64,000 bases of DNA from Deltaproteobacteria bacterium. GTDB taxonomy: Bacteria; UBA10199; JACPAL01; JACOUP01. Both the position numbers and the translations under genes were made by a program. Each line of letters opens with the position of its first letter. Position 1 is the stretch's first letter. The stretch spans positions 315,021 to 379,020 of the forward strand of contig JACOUP010000008.1 in the NCBI GenBank assembly GCA_016177765.1, written 5' to 3'. Below the pieces are notes generated by a model. The model was given only the letters and a program-made list of their open reading frames with translations, had not been told where the DNA came from and did no database searches. Of the stretch, positions 26,106-36,018 are shown one piece after another.

Positions 26106-26950
26106 AAAAAGAATCCACCACCTCTCTCGTCTGGGATCAGTTTAAGAAAAACCGGCTGGCGGTGGTGGGGCTCATCTTTATCGGGCTCCTCTTCCTCCTG
26201 GCCTTTCTGGCCCCCTCCCTTTCCCCTTACTCCCCCACGGAGTATGATCTGAATTCCATCCTCCTCCCCCCCTCGGTAGACCACTGGCTCGGCACGGATG
26301 AAGAGGGGCGCGATGTCCTCTCCCGGATGATCTATGGCTCCAGGGTTTCTCTCTCCGTCGGCTTTATTGCCGTGGCCCTCTACGTGATCATCGGTGTTAT
26401 TTTCGGCGCCCTGGCCGGCTACTTTGGGGGGTGGGTCGATATGCTGATCTCCCGCCTCATCGAGGTGATGTTCTGCTTCCCCACATTTTTCCTGATCCTG
26501 ACCGTCCTCGCCTTTATCGGCCCTTCACTCATCAATATCATGATCGTCATCGGGATCACGAGCTGGACCGGCATTGCGAGACTGGTCCGCGGCGAATTTC
26601 TAAAACTCCGCGATCAGGATTTCGTTATTGCCGCCAAGGCCACAGGAGCCGGTGCCCTGAGACTGATCTTTCGCCATATCCTGCCCAACAGCCTGGCGCC
26701 AGTTCTGGTCTCGGCCACCTTCGGGGTTTCGTCCGCTATTCTGATCGAATCGAGCCTTTCCTTCCTCGGTTTTGGCGTCCAGCCCCCAACCCCTTCCTGG
26801 GGGGAGATCCTGTCTCAATCGAGGGATTTTATTGACATCGCCTGGTGGTTGACCCTTTTCCCGGGACTGGCCATTTTTATAACAATTACCGCCTACAACC
26901 TGGTTGGGGAGGGACTCCGGGATGCCATTGATCCGAGGTTGAAAATGTAA
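26102..26950 (+). CDS. dppC: Peptide ABC transporter permease, DppC/OppC type
   Basis: The 282-residue protein has the N-terminal membrane segment plus [24 protein letters not shown], the hallmark of DppC/OppC, four or five more membrane helices and the EAA loop ([20 protein letters not shown]). The start is coupled to dppB by ATGA, and its stop overlaps the ATPase start by TAATG. Confidence 0.93.
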   Translation: MKKESTTSLVWDQFKKNRLAVVGLIFIGLLFLLAFLAPSLSPYSPTEYDLNSILLPPSVDHWLGTDEEGRDVLSRMIYGSRVSLSVGFIAVALYVIIGVIFGALAGYFGGWVDMLISRLIEVMFCFPTFFLILTVLAFIGPSLINIMIVIGITSWTGIARLVRGEFLKLRDQDFVIAAKATGAGALRLIFRHILPNSLAPVLVSATFGVSSAILIESSLSFLGFGVQPPTPSWGEILSQSRDFIDIAWWLTLFPGLAIFITITAYNLVGEGLRDAIDPRLKM

Positions 26951-27927
26951 TGGAACCATTATTAACCGTTGAAAATCTCAAAACCTATTTTCTGACCTCC
27001 CGCGGGACCGTCAAGGCGGTCGATGACGTCAGTTTTACAATCAACCGCGGGCAAACTTTAGGCCTCGTCGGAGAATCCGGTTCCGGAAAATCGGTCACCG
27101 CCCTTTCCCTCCTCCGCCTGGTCTCTCCGCCGGGACAGATCATTGGCGGAAAGATCCTGATGAACAACTCCACCGATCTCCTCAAACTCCCCGAGGAAGA
27201 GATGAGAAAGATCCGAGGCCAGAAGATCGCGATGGTCTTTCAGGAACCGATGACGAGCCTGAACCCGGTTTTTACCATCGCCAACCAGATCGAAGAGGCG
27301 ATCGCCATTCATCAAAAATGCCCCTCTCCGGAGGGAAGGGAAAAGATGCTGGAATCGCTCCGGTTGGTCGGGATTCCGGATCCGATCCGTGTGGCCAAAA
27401 GCTACCCCCATGAACTATCCGGGGGGATGCGGCAGAGGGGGATGATCGCCATGGCGCTCGCCTGTCAGCCGGAACTGTTGGTCGCCGATGAACCGACAAC
27501 GGCCCTCGACGTGACCATCCAGGCCCAGGTGCTGGAACTTTTGAAAGAATTGCAGAAAAAACTGGGGATGGCCTTGATCCTGATCACCCACGACCTGGGG
27601 GTGGTGGCGGAAACGGTGGAAACGGTGATGGTGATGTATGCCGGCAAGATCGTCGAGAGCGCACCAACGAGGGAGATCTTCGCGAACCCAAGGCATCCCT
27701 ATACAAAGGCCCTCCTTGGGGCTATCCCGCGATGGAACGAGGGCCCATCACGGCTACAGGTGATCCCCGGAACTGTCCCCGATCTTTCCAAACTACCACC
27801 CGGTTGTTCTTTTCAGGACCGTTGCGAAAAGGTCGAAAATCGTTGCCGTCAGGAAGAACCGGAGTTAGAAGAGAAACCAACCGGCAAGAAAGGAAATAAG
27901 GTACGGTGTCACTTCCCTTGGGTGTAA
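26950..27927 (+). CDS. dppD: Peptide ABC transporter ATPase, DppD/OppD type
   Basis: The 325-residue ATPase has Walker A GESGSGKS (~40), the signature [15 protein letters not shown], Walker [13 protein letters not shown] and the H-loop ITHDLGVV. The C-terminal oligopeptide-type extension contains [17 protein letters not shown], a conserved Cys cluster of this subfamily. It overlaps dppF by 22 bases. Confidence 0.94.
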   Translation: MEPLLTVENLKTYFLTSRGTVKAVDDVSFTINRGQTLGLVGESGSGKSVTALSLLRLVSPPGQIIGGKILMNNSTDLLKLPEEEMRKIRGQKIAMVFQEPMTSLNPVFTIANQIEEAIAIHQKCPSPEGREKMLESLRLVGIPDPIRVAKSYPHELSGGMRQRGMIAMALACQPELLVADEPTTALDVTIQAQVLELLKELQKKLGMALILITHDLGVVAETVETVMVMYAGKIVESAPTREIFANPRHPYTKALLGAIPRWNEGPSRLQVIPGTVPDLSKLPPGCSFQDRCEKVENRCRQEEPELEEKPTGKKGNKVRCHFPWV

Positions 27928-28919
27928 CACCCCTGCTAGAAGTAAAAGGGTTGGTCAAACGGTTCCCGGTCCGGGGCGGCCTGTTCTCGCGAGTTCAGAG
28001 GTCGGTCAAGGCCTTAAACGGCGTCTCCTTGTCAATCCAGCCGGGTGAAACCCTGGGGCTTGTCGGTGAATCCGGTTGCGGGAAGACAACACTCGCGAGG
28101 GCCCTCCTGAAATTAATCCCTTCTGATTCAGGACAAATCCTTTTCAAAGGGACCGATCTGACCCCGCTTTCTTTCAAGGCGATGCGTCCCTTCCGGCGCC
28201 ATATCCAGATGATCTTTCAGGACCCCTACTCCTCGTTGAACCCCCGCATGACCGTCGGTGAGATTATTGCCGAACCTCTGGTGATCCACAAAATGGTCCG
28301 CCGCCAGGAAAAAAGAGAGAGACTGGAAAAACTCCTGGCCACGGTCGGGTTGGCCGCCGACAATCTTGACCGTTACCCTCATGAGTTCTCCGGGGGGCAG
28401 AGGCAAAGGATCGGGATCGCCAGGGCACTGGCCCTTCTTCCGGAATTGGTGATTGCCGACGAACCGGTATCGGCCCTCGATGTCTCGGTGGGGGCCCAGA
28501 TTGTCAACCTCCTGCGGGATCTTCAAAAACAGCTCCATCTCTCCTACCTCTTTGTCTCCCACGATCTCAAACTGGTGAGAATGCTCTCCCATCGTGTGGC
28601 TGTCATGTACCTGGGGGAAATTGTGGAACTGGTTCCGGCCGAAGGGTTAGCCAGGCCGCTCCATCCTTATACCCAGGCACTGGTTGCGGCGATTCCTATC
28701 CCTGATCCGGAGAAGAGGCGAAAACGAACCCTCCTGACCGGAGAGGTCCCCTCTCCCACGGAGATTCCCGAAGGTTGTCCCTTTCATACCCGTTGTCCTT
28801 ATAGGGAGGCTCAATGCCGCACCGAAAAGCCCCCCTTCAAGGAGTGGCTCCCAGGCCATTGGGCCAGTTGTCATTTTGCCGATAAGATTGTCGATAAACT
28901 TGGAGGCTCCCATGCTTAA
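27906..28919 (+). CDS. dppF: Peptide ABC transporter ATPase, DppF/OppF type
   Basis: The 337-residue ATPase has Walker [24 protein letters not shown], Walker [13 protein letters not shown] and SHDLKLVR, followed by the same Cys-rich oligopeptide extension ([14 protein letters not shown]). It starts at GTG within dppD. One copy of the dispersed palindromic unit (27917-27932) covers the dppD stop and the first codons of this gene. Its product pairs with DppD to drive import. Confidence 0.94.
   Translation: MSLPLGVTPLLEVKGLVKRFPVRGGLFSRVQRSVKALNGVSLSIQPGETLGLVGESGCGKTTLARALLKLIPSDSGQILFKGTDLTPLSFKAMRPFRRHIQMIFQDPYSSLNPRMTVGEIIAEPLVIHKMVRRQEKRERLEKLLATVGLAADNLDRYPHEFSGGQRQRIGIARALALLPELVIADEPVSALDVSVGAQIVNLLRDLQKQLHLSYLFVSHDLKLVRMLSHRVAVMYLGEIVELVPAEGLARPLHPYTQALVAAIPIPDPEKRRKRTLLTGEVPSPTEIPEGCPFHTRCPYREAQCRTEKPPFKEWLPGHWASCHFADKIVDKLGGSHA
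27917..27932. repeat. Dispersed palindromic unit at the dppD/dppF junction
   Basis: CTTGGGTGTAACACCC spans the last codons and stop of dppD and codons 5-9 of dppF, so it contributes coding sequence in two frames. Confidence 0.5.
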
Positions 28920-29418
28920 GAAGCCTGTTGTTGTTTTAATGTTAGTTCTTTTTTCCGGTTGCGTCCCCAGCCGGAGCTCGCAACGGTCTCAAGGGCCCAC
29001 AAAGATCTCCGGCCCGTCGGGCTACATGATGACCCCTTACGGTATTACGATCGAGGCCCGTTACGAACCCTCCCTCGACCAACTGATGCCAGGGTACAAG
29101 ATCGTCATCGTCAGCCTGACCAACAACTCAATGGACCCGATCCCGATGGATGCCATCAAAGACAAATGGGTCATTGAGACCCTCAACGGTCGAAAACTGA
29201 AGGCCACAAACAGTCTCCGCCTGAAGGACCCTAAGGTCTGGTCGGACCTCCCCAAGGAAAAAAAGAGCTTGATGGAATACCCGCATACCGTCCCGATCGG
29301 CTACACCCAGACCTTCGATATCTTCATCCGTGGGAATCCCAACCTGGAAGACTTTCACGCCGTCACCTACAAGAATGAGGCGATGGGAATGATCTTTGAG
29401 ATCCTCACCAGTGAATAA
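28912..29418 (+). CDS. Small lipoprotein of unknown function
   Basis: A 168-residue product with a GGAGG site and a lipobox (LMLVLFSGC, Cys ~17). The mature part is a beta-rich globular domain ([37 protein letters not shown]) reminiscent of periplasmic immunoglobulin-like folds. I recognise no family. It begins just inside the end of dppF, so it is probably the last gene of the transporter operon. Confidence 0.75.
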   Translation: MLKKPVVVLMLVLFSGCVPSRSSQRSQGPTKISGPSGYMMTPYGITIEARYEPSLDQLMPGYKIVIVSLTNNSMDPIPMDAIKDKWVIETLNGRKLKATNSLRLKDPKVWSDLPKEKKSLMEYPHTVPIGYTQTFDIFIRGNPNLEDFHAVTYKNEAMGMIFEILTSE

Positions 29419-29695
29419 CTACATTGAATCATTAAAGAAAACAGATATTGTCCTATTGCGTCAAAATTGATTTTTTATTATCGCTTTTTTGACGCTCTAA
29501 CCTGTTAAAATCAAAAAAGAAAACAGAATGATCCCTATAAAAGGGTTAAATTAGACCCATTTTTGTTTATCATTTTTAATTTATTAATCCCCTATAAAAA
29601 TTATTCTATAAGTTCAACACCATGATTATTATCAGTAATTTTTAAAAGTGGGGGTGGGTTAGGTATCTGGCACTCGGATTGCAAAATAGGAGGGT
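29419..29695. other. A+T-rich intergenic region
   Basis: This 277-base stretch is far richer in A+T than the rest of the window (runs such as TTTTTTATTATCG and TTTTTAATTTATTAAT). Nothing codes here. Several AT-rich words resemble -10 boxes, but none has a well-spaced -35. It could hold a regulated promoter for the peptidase gene or be a remnant of inserted DNA. Confidence 0.5.
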
Positions 29696-31333
29696 GTGCG
29701 ATCTATCCCTCCCCCATTCAAAAGAATCCTGGTCCCCCTCCTCCTCACCTTTCTTGCCGGTTGCGGCAGTGAAGATTCCATCCTCAACAGCAGTTCCGCC
29801 GGCGCCGGTGAGACAGAAAGTGATGGAAACAATACCATTGCCAATCTGGTCCTGGGGGATGTCCAACCGCTGGCGTTTTCGGAGGACAACCAGGCAGTCC
29901 TTAATTTTGAAGGGGGACAACCCAATGACCAATACCTCCTGATCATCAATTCCTCAACCGTCTCGGACCAGGCGGTCTCCGTCACGATGAATAGCGACAG
30001 CGCCGCTCTCTCCTCCCTGACCGCGGAAACAATCGACCTCTCCGACCGGGCCTTGGAAGAGGCCTCGACAGCAGAAGAATTTCACCGGCTTCTGCGTGAT
30101 GCCGAAAAAGAGATGGCCACCCTTGTTCAGGAGGGAGGTTTCTCCAACCTTCAGGCCGCTCAATATTATCCCCCCTCGGCCCCGACACTCGGCTCGATCA
30201 ACTATTTCAATGTCCTCTCTTCGCTCTCTTCCCTCAGCCAGTACAGTATGGTGAAGGCCAAACTGCGCTACATCAGTAGCACTGTTTACGTTTACGTTGA
30301 TCTGGATACCCCCTCGGCCTTGACCGACGCGGACATCAAGAGGCTCGCCTATGACTATGAAGCGGTGGCCGTCCCGTATGAACGAAAGGTCCTCGGTTCG
30401 GAGTCGGACGTCAATAAAGATGGGCATATCACGATCCTGATGACCCCGGTGATCAACCGGATGGCCAGTACCGGAGGGATGGTCACCGGTTTCTTCTATC
30501 CCGGAGACTTAGTCTGCACCTCAGGGTCCGGTTCCAACTGCCAGGAAATTTTCTATACCTTCGTCCCCGACCCGGACGGCAAATTTGGAAACTCGCTCTC
30601 CGTCTCGTTTGTGGTCGACCAGATCCTTCCTGGCGTGCTCGCCCACGAATATGAACATATGATCAGCTTCAACCAGCGGGTCCTGGTGCAAAAAGGGAGC
30701 GTCGAGATCGCCTCCGTTGAAGAATGGAAGGCCCATCTCTTCGAAGACTTAACCGGCTTTCCCCTGGAAAATTTCAGTCGCGTTAAAATCTGCCTGAACT
30801 CGCTCTCCAAGACATCCTTGGTCGGGTCAGGGAGTCCGGGCCTGGCCGCACGAGGCTGTGGCTACCTCTTCCTCCGTTATCTCTACGAACAGAGCGCCGA
30901 CGGCGAGGCCTTCTTGAGAAATCTCGTCACCAATAAAGAGACCGGTGTGGCCAACCTTGAAAAGTCCTTTGCCGGAACCAGTGAAGCCTTTGACGAGTTC
31001 CCCGAATTTTACAACACCTGGACGGCGGCACTCTCTCTCACGAACACCGGTCTCAGCACCGATTCCCGTTTCAATTACCAGGCCCAAAAGGATCATCCCC
31101 AGACCGGACTGCCGACCGGCGTCTGCCTGATCTGTGCCCCACCGGACAGCCGGGGGACAATCCTCACAGGTCCTCCGGTGACCCCAGGGATCGCCTTTCC
31201 CCTCTCCCTGAAATTGAGCCCCACCACAACACAGATGATCCAGGTTGCGAAACCCTCAAAACAGATCACCCTCCAGGGCTCCGGCGGCGCCCCCCTCTCC
31301 GGCTGGATCCTCCAGAAGAAAACAGCGCCTTAA
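29696..31333 (+). CDS. Zinc-metallopeptidase-like lipoprotein (M30-like)
   Basis: The 545-residue protein has a lipobox (LLLTFLAGC, Cys at ~22), a Ser/Asn-rich linker, then a globular region with the zinc-protease motif HEYEH at 317-321 inside GVLAHEYEHMISFNQR. A following acidic segment (SVEEWKAHLFEDL) is where the M30 (hyicolysin-like) family has its third ligand region. It likely acts on the cell surface or in the periplasm. The GTG start is dictated by an in-frame TAG just upstream; AGGAGG is only two bases away, an unusually short spacing. Confidence 0.75.
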   Translation: MRSIPPPFKRILVPLLLTFLAGCGSEDSILNSSSAGAGETESDGNNTIANLVLGDVQPLAFSEDNQAVLNFEGGQPNDQYLLIINSSTVSDQAVSVTMNSDSAALSSLTAETIDLSDRALEEASTAEEFHRLLRDAEKEMATLVQEGGFSNLQAAQYYPPSAPTLGSINYFNVLSSLSSLSQYSMVKAKLRYISSTVYVYVDLDTPSALTDADIKRLAYDYEAVAVPYERKVLGSESDVNKDGHITILMTPVINRMASTGGMVTGFFYPGDLVCTSGSGSNCQEIFYTFVPDPDGKFGNSLSVSFVVDQILPGVLAHEYEHMISFNQRVLVQKGSVEIASVEEWKAHLFEDLTGFPLENFSRVKICLNSLSKTSLVGSGSPGLAARGCGYLFLRYLYEQSADGEAFLRNLVTNKETGVANLEKSFAGTSEAFDEFPEFYNTWTAALSLTNTGLSTDSRFNYQAQKDHPQTGLPTGVCLICAPPDSRGTILTGPPVTPGIAFPLSLKLSPTTTQMIQVAKPSKQITLQGSGGAPLSGWILQKKTAP

Positions 31334-31375
31334 ATCTCCTTTACAACCCAAAACCGGTCCACTAGGATCCTCCGC

Positions 31376-32170
31376 ATGTTGCCGATTCTGCTGAAGATAC
31401 CGCTCCCATTCCTCTCCCATGAGATCCCGATTTACACCTACGGCCTTCTCGTCGCCACCGCCTTTCTGGCCGGCATCTGGTGGTCCGCCCATGAGGCCAA
31501 AAAAGTTAACCTAAGCCCCGATTTCGTCTTTGACCTCTCTTTTTATATCGTGGTTGCCGCCATTATCGGCTCCCGCGTCCTTTATATTGTTGTTGATTAC
31601 GACCGTTACCTCTCCCACCCCCTGGATATCTTGAAAATCTGGGAGGGGGGGCTTGTTTTTTATGGCGGCCTGATTGCCGCCATCGGCACCAGCCTCTACT
31701 ATGCCAAGAGAAAAAAGACCCCGTTCCTGGTGGTTGCTGATCTCTTCACGCCGGGGGTCGCCTTGGGGCACGCCATCGGGCGACTGGGCTGTTTTGCCGC
31801 CGGCTGCTGTTACGGACGCCCCGTCACCGAAAGCCATTTCTGGGCTGTTACCTTCCCCCATAATGGCACATCGCTAGCCCCCGCTGGGATCCCGCTCTAC
31901 CCGACACAACTGATGGAATCAGCCGCTGAATTGGCCCTGTTCCTGATCCTGATTGCCTTGCGCCGCCGGAAGAAATTCACGGGACAGATCTTTCTTTCTT
32001 ACGTGGTCCTGTACGGTATCAGCCGGTCGGTGTTAGAGGTCTTTCGAGGGGATGCGATTCGCGGATTTGTTATCCCCGGAATCCTTTCGACCTCCCAATT
32101 GATCAGTGGTCTCTTGATTTCGGCCGCGATTATCTACTCTATTTATTTGAAAAAAAGGAGATCTGTATGA
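31376..32170 (+). CDS. lgt: Prolipoprotein diacylglyceryl transferase
   Basis: Lgt attaches diacylglycerol to the lipobox Cys, the first step in lipoprotein maturation. The 264-residue, multi-pass protein carries GGLVFYGGLIAA, the signature GRLGCFAAGCCYGRP with the essential Arg, PLYPTQLMES and SVLEVFRGD with a second conserved Arg. The GCF-x-GCCYG form is common outside the enterics. It overlaps the next lipoprotein gene by four bases, and a diverged paralogue lies at 35994. Confidence 0.94.
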   Translation: MLPILLKIPLPFLSHEIPIYTYGLLVATAFLAGIWWSAHEAKKVNLSPDFVFDLSFYIVVAAIIGSRVLYIVVDYDRYLSHPLDILKIWEGGLVFYGGLIAAIGTSLYYAKRKKTPFLVVADLFTPGVALGHAIGRLGCFAAGCCYGRPVTESHFWAVTFPHNGTSLAPAGIPLYPTQLMESAAELALFLILIALRRRKKFTGQIFLSYVVLYGISRSVLEVFRGDAIRGFVIPGILSTSQLISGLLISAAIIYSIYLKKRRSV

Positions 32171-32643
32171 AGAAACAAACCCTCGCCCTTCTGGCTGGCA
32201 TCCTGATACTGGCAGGGTGTACCAAGCCACTCATCTACGGCAAGGATCGGCCAGTCGACCCGGTCAGCCAGGCCTTTCCGGCCTCCGAGCAGGAAACCTA
32301 CACTGCCGCCAAGGAGGTCCTGAAGACCCTGGGTTACAAGATCGCCTATGATAACCAGGAAAAACGGACGCTGAAAACAGGCTGGCGTTCCACCTCCATC
32401 GACTCCCATTACGTGGAACTGTTCGGCCGTCCGGACTATGGAACCGTCGGCGCCTATTACCAGCTGGTTGTCGAGATCGGAGAACGGGAGGGAAAATCGG
32501 AGGTAACGATTACCGCCCAACCCCGCAGCATTGTCCCCAACCTCAAATCATCTGGTCGGGTTGAAAAGAAGGTGCTGGCCCGGATGGCTGATCTCCTCCG
32601 CTCGGATGACATCCAGGTAACCAATATCGGGCTCCAGGAATAG
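32167..32643 (+). CDS. Small lipoprotein of unknown function
   Basis: A 158-residue product with a textbook lipobox (GILILAGC, Cys ~18). The mature domain (TYTAAKEVLKTLGYKIAYDNQEKRTLKTGWR) resembles the helix-grip type fold of BamC-like and similar envelope lipoproteins, but without clear family motifs. It is coupled to lgt by ATGA and lies 17 bases before ileS. Confidence 0.78.
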   Translation: MKKQTLALLAGILILAGCTKPLIYGKDRPVDPVSQAFPASEQETYTAAKEVLKTLGYKIAYDNQEKRTLKTGWRSTSIDSHYVELFGRPDYGTVGAYYQLVVEIGEREGKSEVTITAQPRSIVPNLKSSGRVEKKVLARMADLLRSDDIQVTNIGLQE

Positions 32644-32659
32644 CCTTTTCTCGTCAATA

Positions 32660-35464
32660 ATGGACTATAAATCGACCCTGAATCTCCCTCAGACCGCTTT
32701 TCCCATGAAAGCGGATCTTGCCAACAGGGAGCCTTTACTCCTCAAAAAATGGCAGGAAGGCTCCCTCTACCAAAAAATCTTGGAAAAGAATAAAAAAGGA
32801 GAGTTTTTTTCCTTCCATGACGGCCCCCCGTATGCCAACGGTAATATCCATTTTGGTCATATTTTAAACAAGATCCTCAAAGATTTTGTCGTCAAATATA
32901 AAAATATGAATGGCTTTCGATCCCCATTCATCCCGGGATGGGACTGTCACGGCCTCCCGATTGAGCACCAGGTCGACAAAGAACTGGGGCCAAAAAAGAA
33001 AACAATGAGCAAAGGGGATATCCGGCGCGCCTGCCGCGAATACGCCTCACGGTACGTCACCCTTCAAAAAGAGGAGTTCCGTCGACTCGGGGTGCTGGCC
33101 GACTGGGACAACCCGTACATCACCATGAGCCCTGATTACGAGGCGACGATTGCGAGGGAGTTTGGCAAATTTGTCGCCGCGGGGTCGGTCTACAAGGGAA
33201 AAAAACCGGTCCTCTGGTGCACCTCCTGCCAGACCGCCTTGGCCGAGGCCGAGATTGAGTACGAAGAGGTCTCTTCCCCCTCAATCTACGTCAAATTCCC
33301 GCTGACCGATGAGGCCAAGGCCAGCCTGCCAAAATTGACCGGGCAAAAAGCCTCACTCGTTATCTGGACGACAACCCCCTGGACCCTCCCAGCCAACCTG
33401 GCTGTCGCGCTCCACCCCAATTATGATTACGTCGCCATCAAAGTTTCCGGAGAAATTTTCATTGTGGCCAAGTCCCTTGCCACCAACTTCATGAAGACCC
33501 TGGACCTCGAAGGGGAACCGGAGGTCATTGAGCGTTTCTCCGGCAAACAATTGGAGAGGAAAAAGTGTCATCACCCTTTTCTGCCGCGGGAGTCTCTTAT
33601 CATCCTCGGAAATCATGTCACCATGGATGCCGGTACCGGTTGCGTCCACACCGCCCCGGGGCACGGAGAGGAAGATTTTGAAATCGGCAAGAACTACAAT
33701 CTCCCCCTCTTGACCCCCGTTGATGCCCGTGGACGGTTTACCCAAGAGGCCGGCCTGAAAGAACTGGAAGGGCTTTTTGTCTTTGAGGCCAATAAAAAAA
33801 TTGTGGACCTGCTCCAGGGAAAAAACGCCCTCGTCAAGGAGGAAAACTTCTCTCATCCCTACCCGCATTGCTGGCGGTGCAAAAAAGCGGTCCTTTTTCG
33901 GGCCACGGAACAGTGGTTCCTCTCGCTCTCCCACAACGATCTCCGTGGCAAGGCCCTGGAGGCGATCCGCGGAGTCAATTGGGTGCCGGCGTGGGGAAGG
34001 GAACGAATCTACGGCATGATCGAAAACCGACCCGACTGGTGCCTCTCGCGGCAACGGAGCTGGGGTGTACCAATCGTTGCCTTCACCTGCGAAGGGTGCG
34101 GCCAAATCCTGCAGGACAAAAAAATAATCGACAGGATCGTCTCTCTCTTTGAAAAGGAAGGGACCGATATCTGGTTCGACAAGAAAACTGAGGAACTGCT
34201 GCCGCCGGGGACCGACTGCCCCCGGTGCCATGGAAAAAATTTGAGGAAGGAAGAAGATATTCTGGATGTCTGGTTTGATTCCGGAGTCAGCTTTGCCGCC
34301 GTTGCCGAAAAACGGCTCTCCTTCCCGGCCGATCTTTACCTGGAAGGGAGCGACCAACACCGGGGTTGGTTCCATTCCTCACTGCTCGCCTCTTTGGGAA
34401 CACGGGGTGTCCCTCCTTACAAAACAGTCTTGACCCATGGGTTTGTCGTCGACGGAGAAGGGAAAAAATATTCCAAATCCGCCAAAAATTATCTCCCGCC
34501 CGACAAGATGTTGAAGAATAATGGGGCTGATGTCCTCCGCCTTTGGGTCGCGGCGGAAGATTACCGGGGTGACATCCGGATCTCGGATGAAATCATCAAA
34601 AGACTGGCCGAGGCGTATCGCAAGATACGGAATACCGCCCGCTTCATCTTGGGAAATCTCTCCGATTTCGACCCGGACCAGGACAAGGTTTCGGCCGATT
34701 CCCTCTGGGAGATCGACCGCTGGGCCCTGCATACCACCCAAAAGCTGATTGAACGGACCCGACAGGGGTACGAAGAATTTGCCTTTCACCTGATCTTTCA
34801 TGAAGTGAACCGTTTCTGTACCGTTGACCTCTCCAGTCTTTATCTCGATATCCTGAAGGATCGTCTCTACACTTTTGCCAAAACGAGTCCGGATCGCCGT
34901 GCCGCGCAGACGGCACTCTTTGAAATCATCACCACCCTCTCCCGCCTGATCGCCCCTGTGTTGTCCTTTACCGCCGACGAGATCTGGGCCAAAATCCCCC
35001 CCTGGAAGGGTGGGGAGGCCTCGGTCCACCTCTCCCGTTTTCCCACCAGCCAGTCCCGATGGATCGATGAAGCGCTGGGGGACCGATGGAGCCGGTTCTG
35101 GCGGGTGAGGGGCGAGATCACCAAAGGGTTGGAGATGGCCCGCCAAGCCAAGGTAATCGGCAACTCCCTGGAGGCCCGGGTCACCCTCTCAGCCGAGGAT
35201 GAGACCGAGGCCCTTCTCCAGAATTTTGAAAAAATGCTCCCCGATCTGTTGATCGTCTCGCAGGTCACCCGGAGCCAGACACCCCTTGAAAACCCCGCTC
35301 CAGGAACGGTTTTCTACAAAAGCACCGAGATCCCTCACCTTCTTGTCACCGTTGAAAAGGCCGAAGGGGAAAAGTGCGCCCGTTGCTGGGCGTTCCGAAC
35401 CTCGGTCGGCAAAAATCCGGGACACCCACTCTTGTGTGACCGGTGTCGCGAGGTACTCCGTTGA
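32660..35464 (+). CDS. ileS: Isoleucyl-tRNA synthetase
   Basis: IleRS charges tRNA-Ile and edits mischarged valine. The 934 residues fit the bacterial type. The HIGH-like motif HFGH is at 64-67, and the KMSKS loop reads KYSKS at 603-607. The editing domain includes TTPWTLPANLAVALHP and GTGCVHTAPGHGEEDF. The C-terminal zinc finger is present (CARCWAFR and CDRCREV). It is followed with overlap by lspA, the same ileS-lspA linkage seen in many bacteria. Confidence 0.98.
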   Translation: MDYKSTLNLPQTAFPMKADLANREPLLLKKWQEGSLYQKILEKNKKGEFFSFHDGPPYANGNIHFGHILNKILKDFVVKYKNMNGFRSPFIPGWDCHGLPIEHQVDKELGPKKKTMSKGDIRRACREYASRYVTLQKEEFRRLGVLADWDNPYITMSPDYEATIAREFGKFVAAGSVYKGKKPVLWCTSCQTALAEAEIEYEEVSSPSIYVKFPLTDEAKASLPKLTGQKASLVIWTTTPWTLPANLAVALHPNYDYVAIKVSGEIFIVAKSLATNFMKTLDLEGEPEVIERFSGKQLERKKCHHPFLPRESLIILGNHVTMDAGTGCVHTAPGHGEEDFEIGKNYNLPLLTPVDARGRFTQEAGLKELEGLFVFEANKKIVDLLQGKNALVKEENFSHPYPHCWRCKKAVLFRATEQWFLSLSHNDLRGKALEAIRGVNWVPAWGRERIYGMIENRPDWCLSRQRSWGVPIVAFTCEGCGQILQDKKIIDRIVSLFEKEGTDIWFDKKTEELLPPGTDCPRCHGKNLRKEEDILDVWFDSGVSFAAVAEKRLSFPADLYLEGSDQHRGWFHSSLLASLGTRGVPPYKTVLTHGFVVDGEGKKYSKSAKNYLPPDKMLKNNGADVLRLWVAAEDYRGDIRISDEIIKRLAEAYRKIRNTARFILGNLSDFDPDQDKVSADSLWEIDRWALHTTQKLIERTRQGYEEFAFHLIFHEVNRFCTVDLSSLYLDILKDRLYTFAKTSPDRRAAQTALFEIITTLSRLIAPVLSFTADEIWAKIPPWKGGEASVHLSRFPTSQSRWIDEALGDRWSRFWRVRGEITKGLEMARQAKVIGNSLEARVTLSAEDETEALLQNFEKMLPDLLIVSQVTRSQTPLENPAPGTVFYKSTEIPHLLVTVEKAEGEKCARCWAFRTSVGKNPGHPLLCDRCREVLR

Positions 35465-36018
35465 TCAATAAATATAAAATCCTCCTGATCGTCCCGATCA
35501 TCCTCCTTCTGGATCAGTGGAGCAAGGCCTGGGTGGTGCAATCTTTGGTGAAGAGGGATTCCATCCCGATCATCCCGAATTTTTTCGATATCGTCCATGT
35601 CACCAACAAGGGGGCCGCCTTCGGTATTTTCAGGGGGATGCCGGAATCAATTCGCCACCCCTTCTTTTGCATCCTCTCCCTGGTTGCGATCCTTCTGATC
35701 ATCCTTTACTATACCCGATTGAAGGAAAAACACCTTCTCCCCTATGTTTGTCTCTCCCTCATTCTTGGCGGGGCGATCGGGAATCTCTGGGACCGATTCG
35801 CCCGAGGCGAGGTGGTCGACTTTCTTTCAATCCACTGGTACGATAAGATGATACACTGGCAGTTCGGTTCATTCCGATTGCATTTTCTCCTCGAATGGCC
35901 GGCATTCAACGTCGCCGACAGCGCCATTACGCTGGCCGTTGTTGGTTTTGCCCTCTTCACCTTCAGGAAAGAGGCTTCAACCGGGAGTGATTCATGCGAC
36001 CGATCCTCTTCACGATAG
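35461..36018 (+). CDS. lspA: Lipoprotein signal peptidase (signal peptidase II)
   Basis: LspA cuts the signal peptide from diacylated prolipoproteins. The 185-residue protein has four membrane segments and both catalytic Asp regions: VTNKGAAFGIF with GGAIGNLWDRFARGEVVDFL, and FNVADSAITLAVV. The TTG at 35461 (overlapping the ileS stop) is favoured because GAGG lies seven bases upstream; a GTG 18 bases earlier is possible. Its C-terminal tail overlaps the second lgt gene by 25 bases. Confidence 0.95.
   Translation: MINKYKILLIVPIILLLDQWSKAWVVQSLVKRDSIPIIPNFFDIVHVTNKGAAFGIFRGMPESIRHPFFCILSLVAILLIILYYTRLKEKHLLPYVCLSLILGGAIGNLWDRFARGEVVDFLSIHWYDKMIHWQFGSFRLHFLLEWPAFNVADSAITLAVVGFALFTFRKEASTGSDSCDRSSSR

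Noticed and set aside
34379-35146. Minus-strand frame opposite ileS
   Set aside because: Shadow of the conserved IleS C-terminal half.
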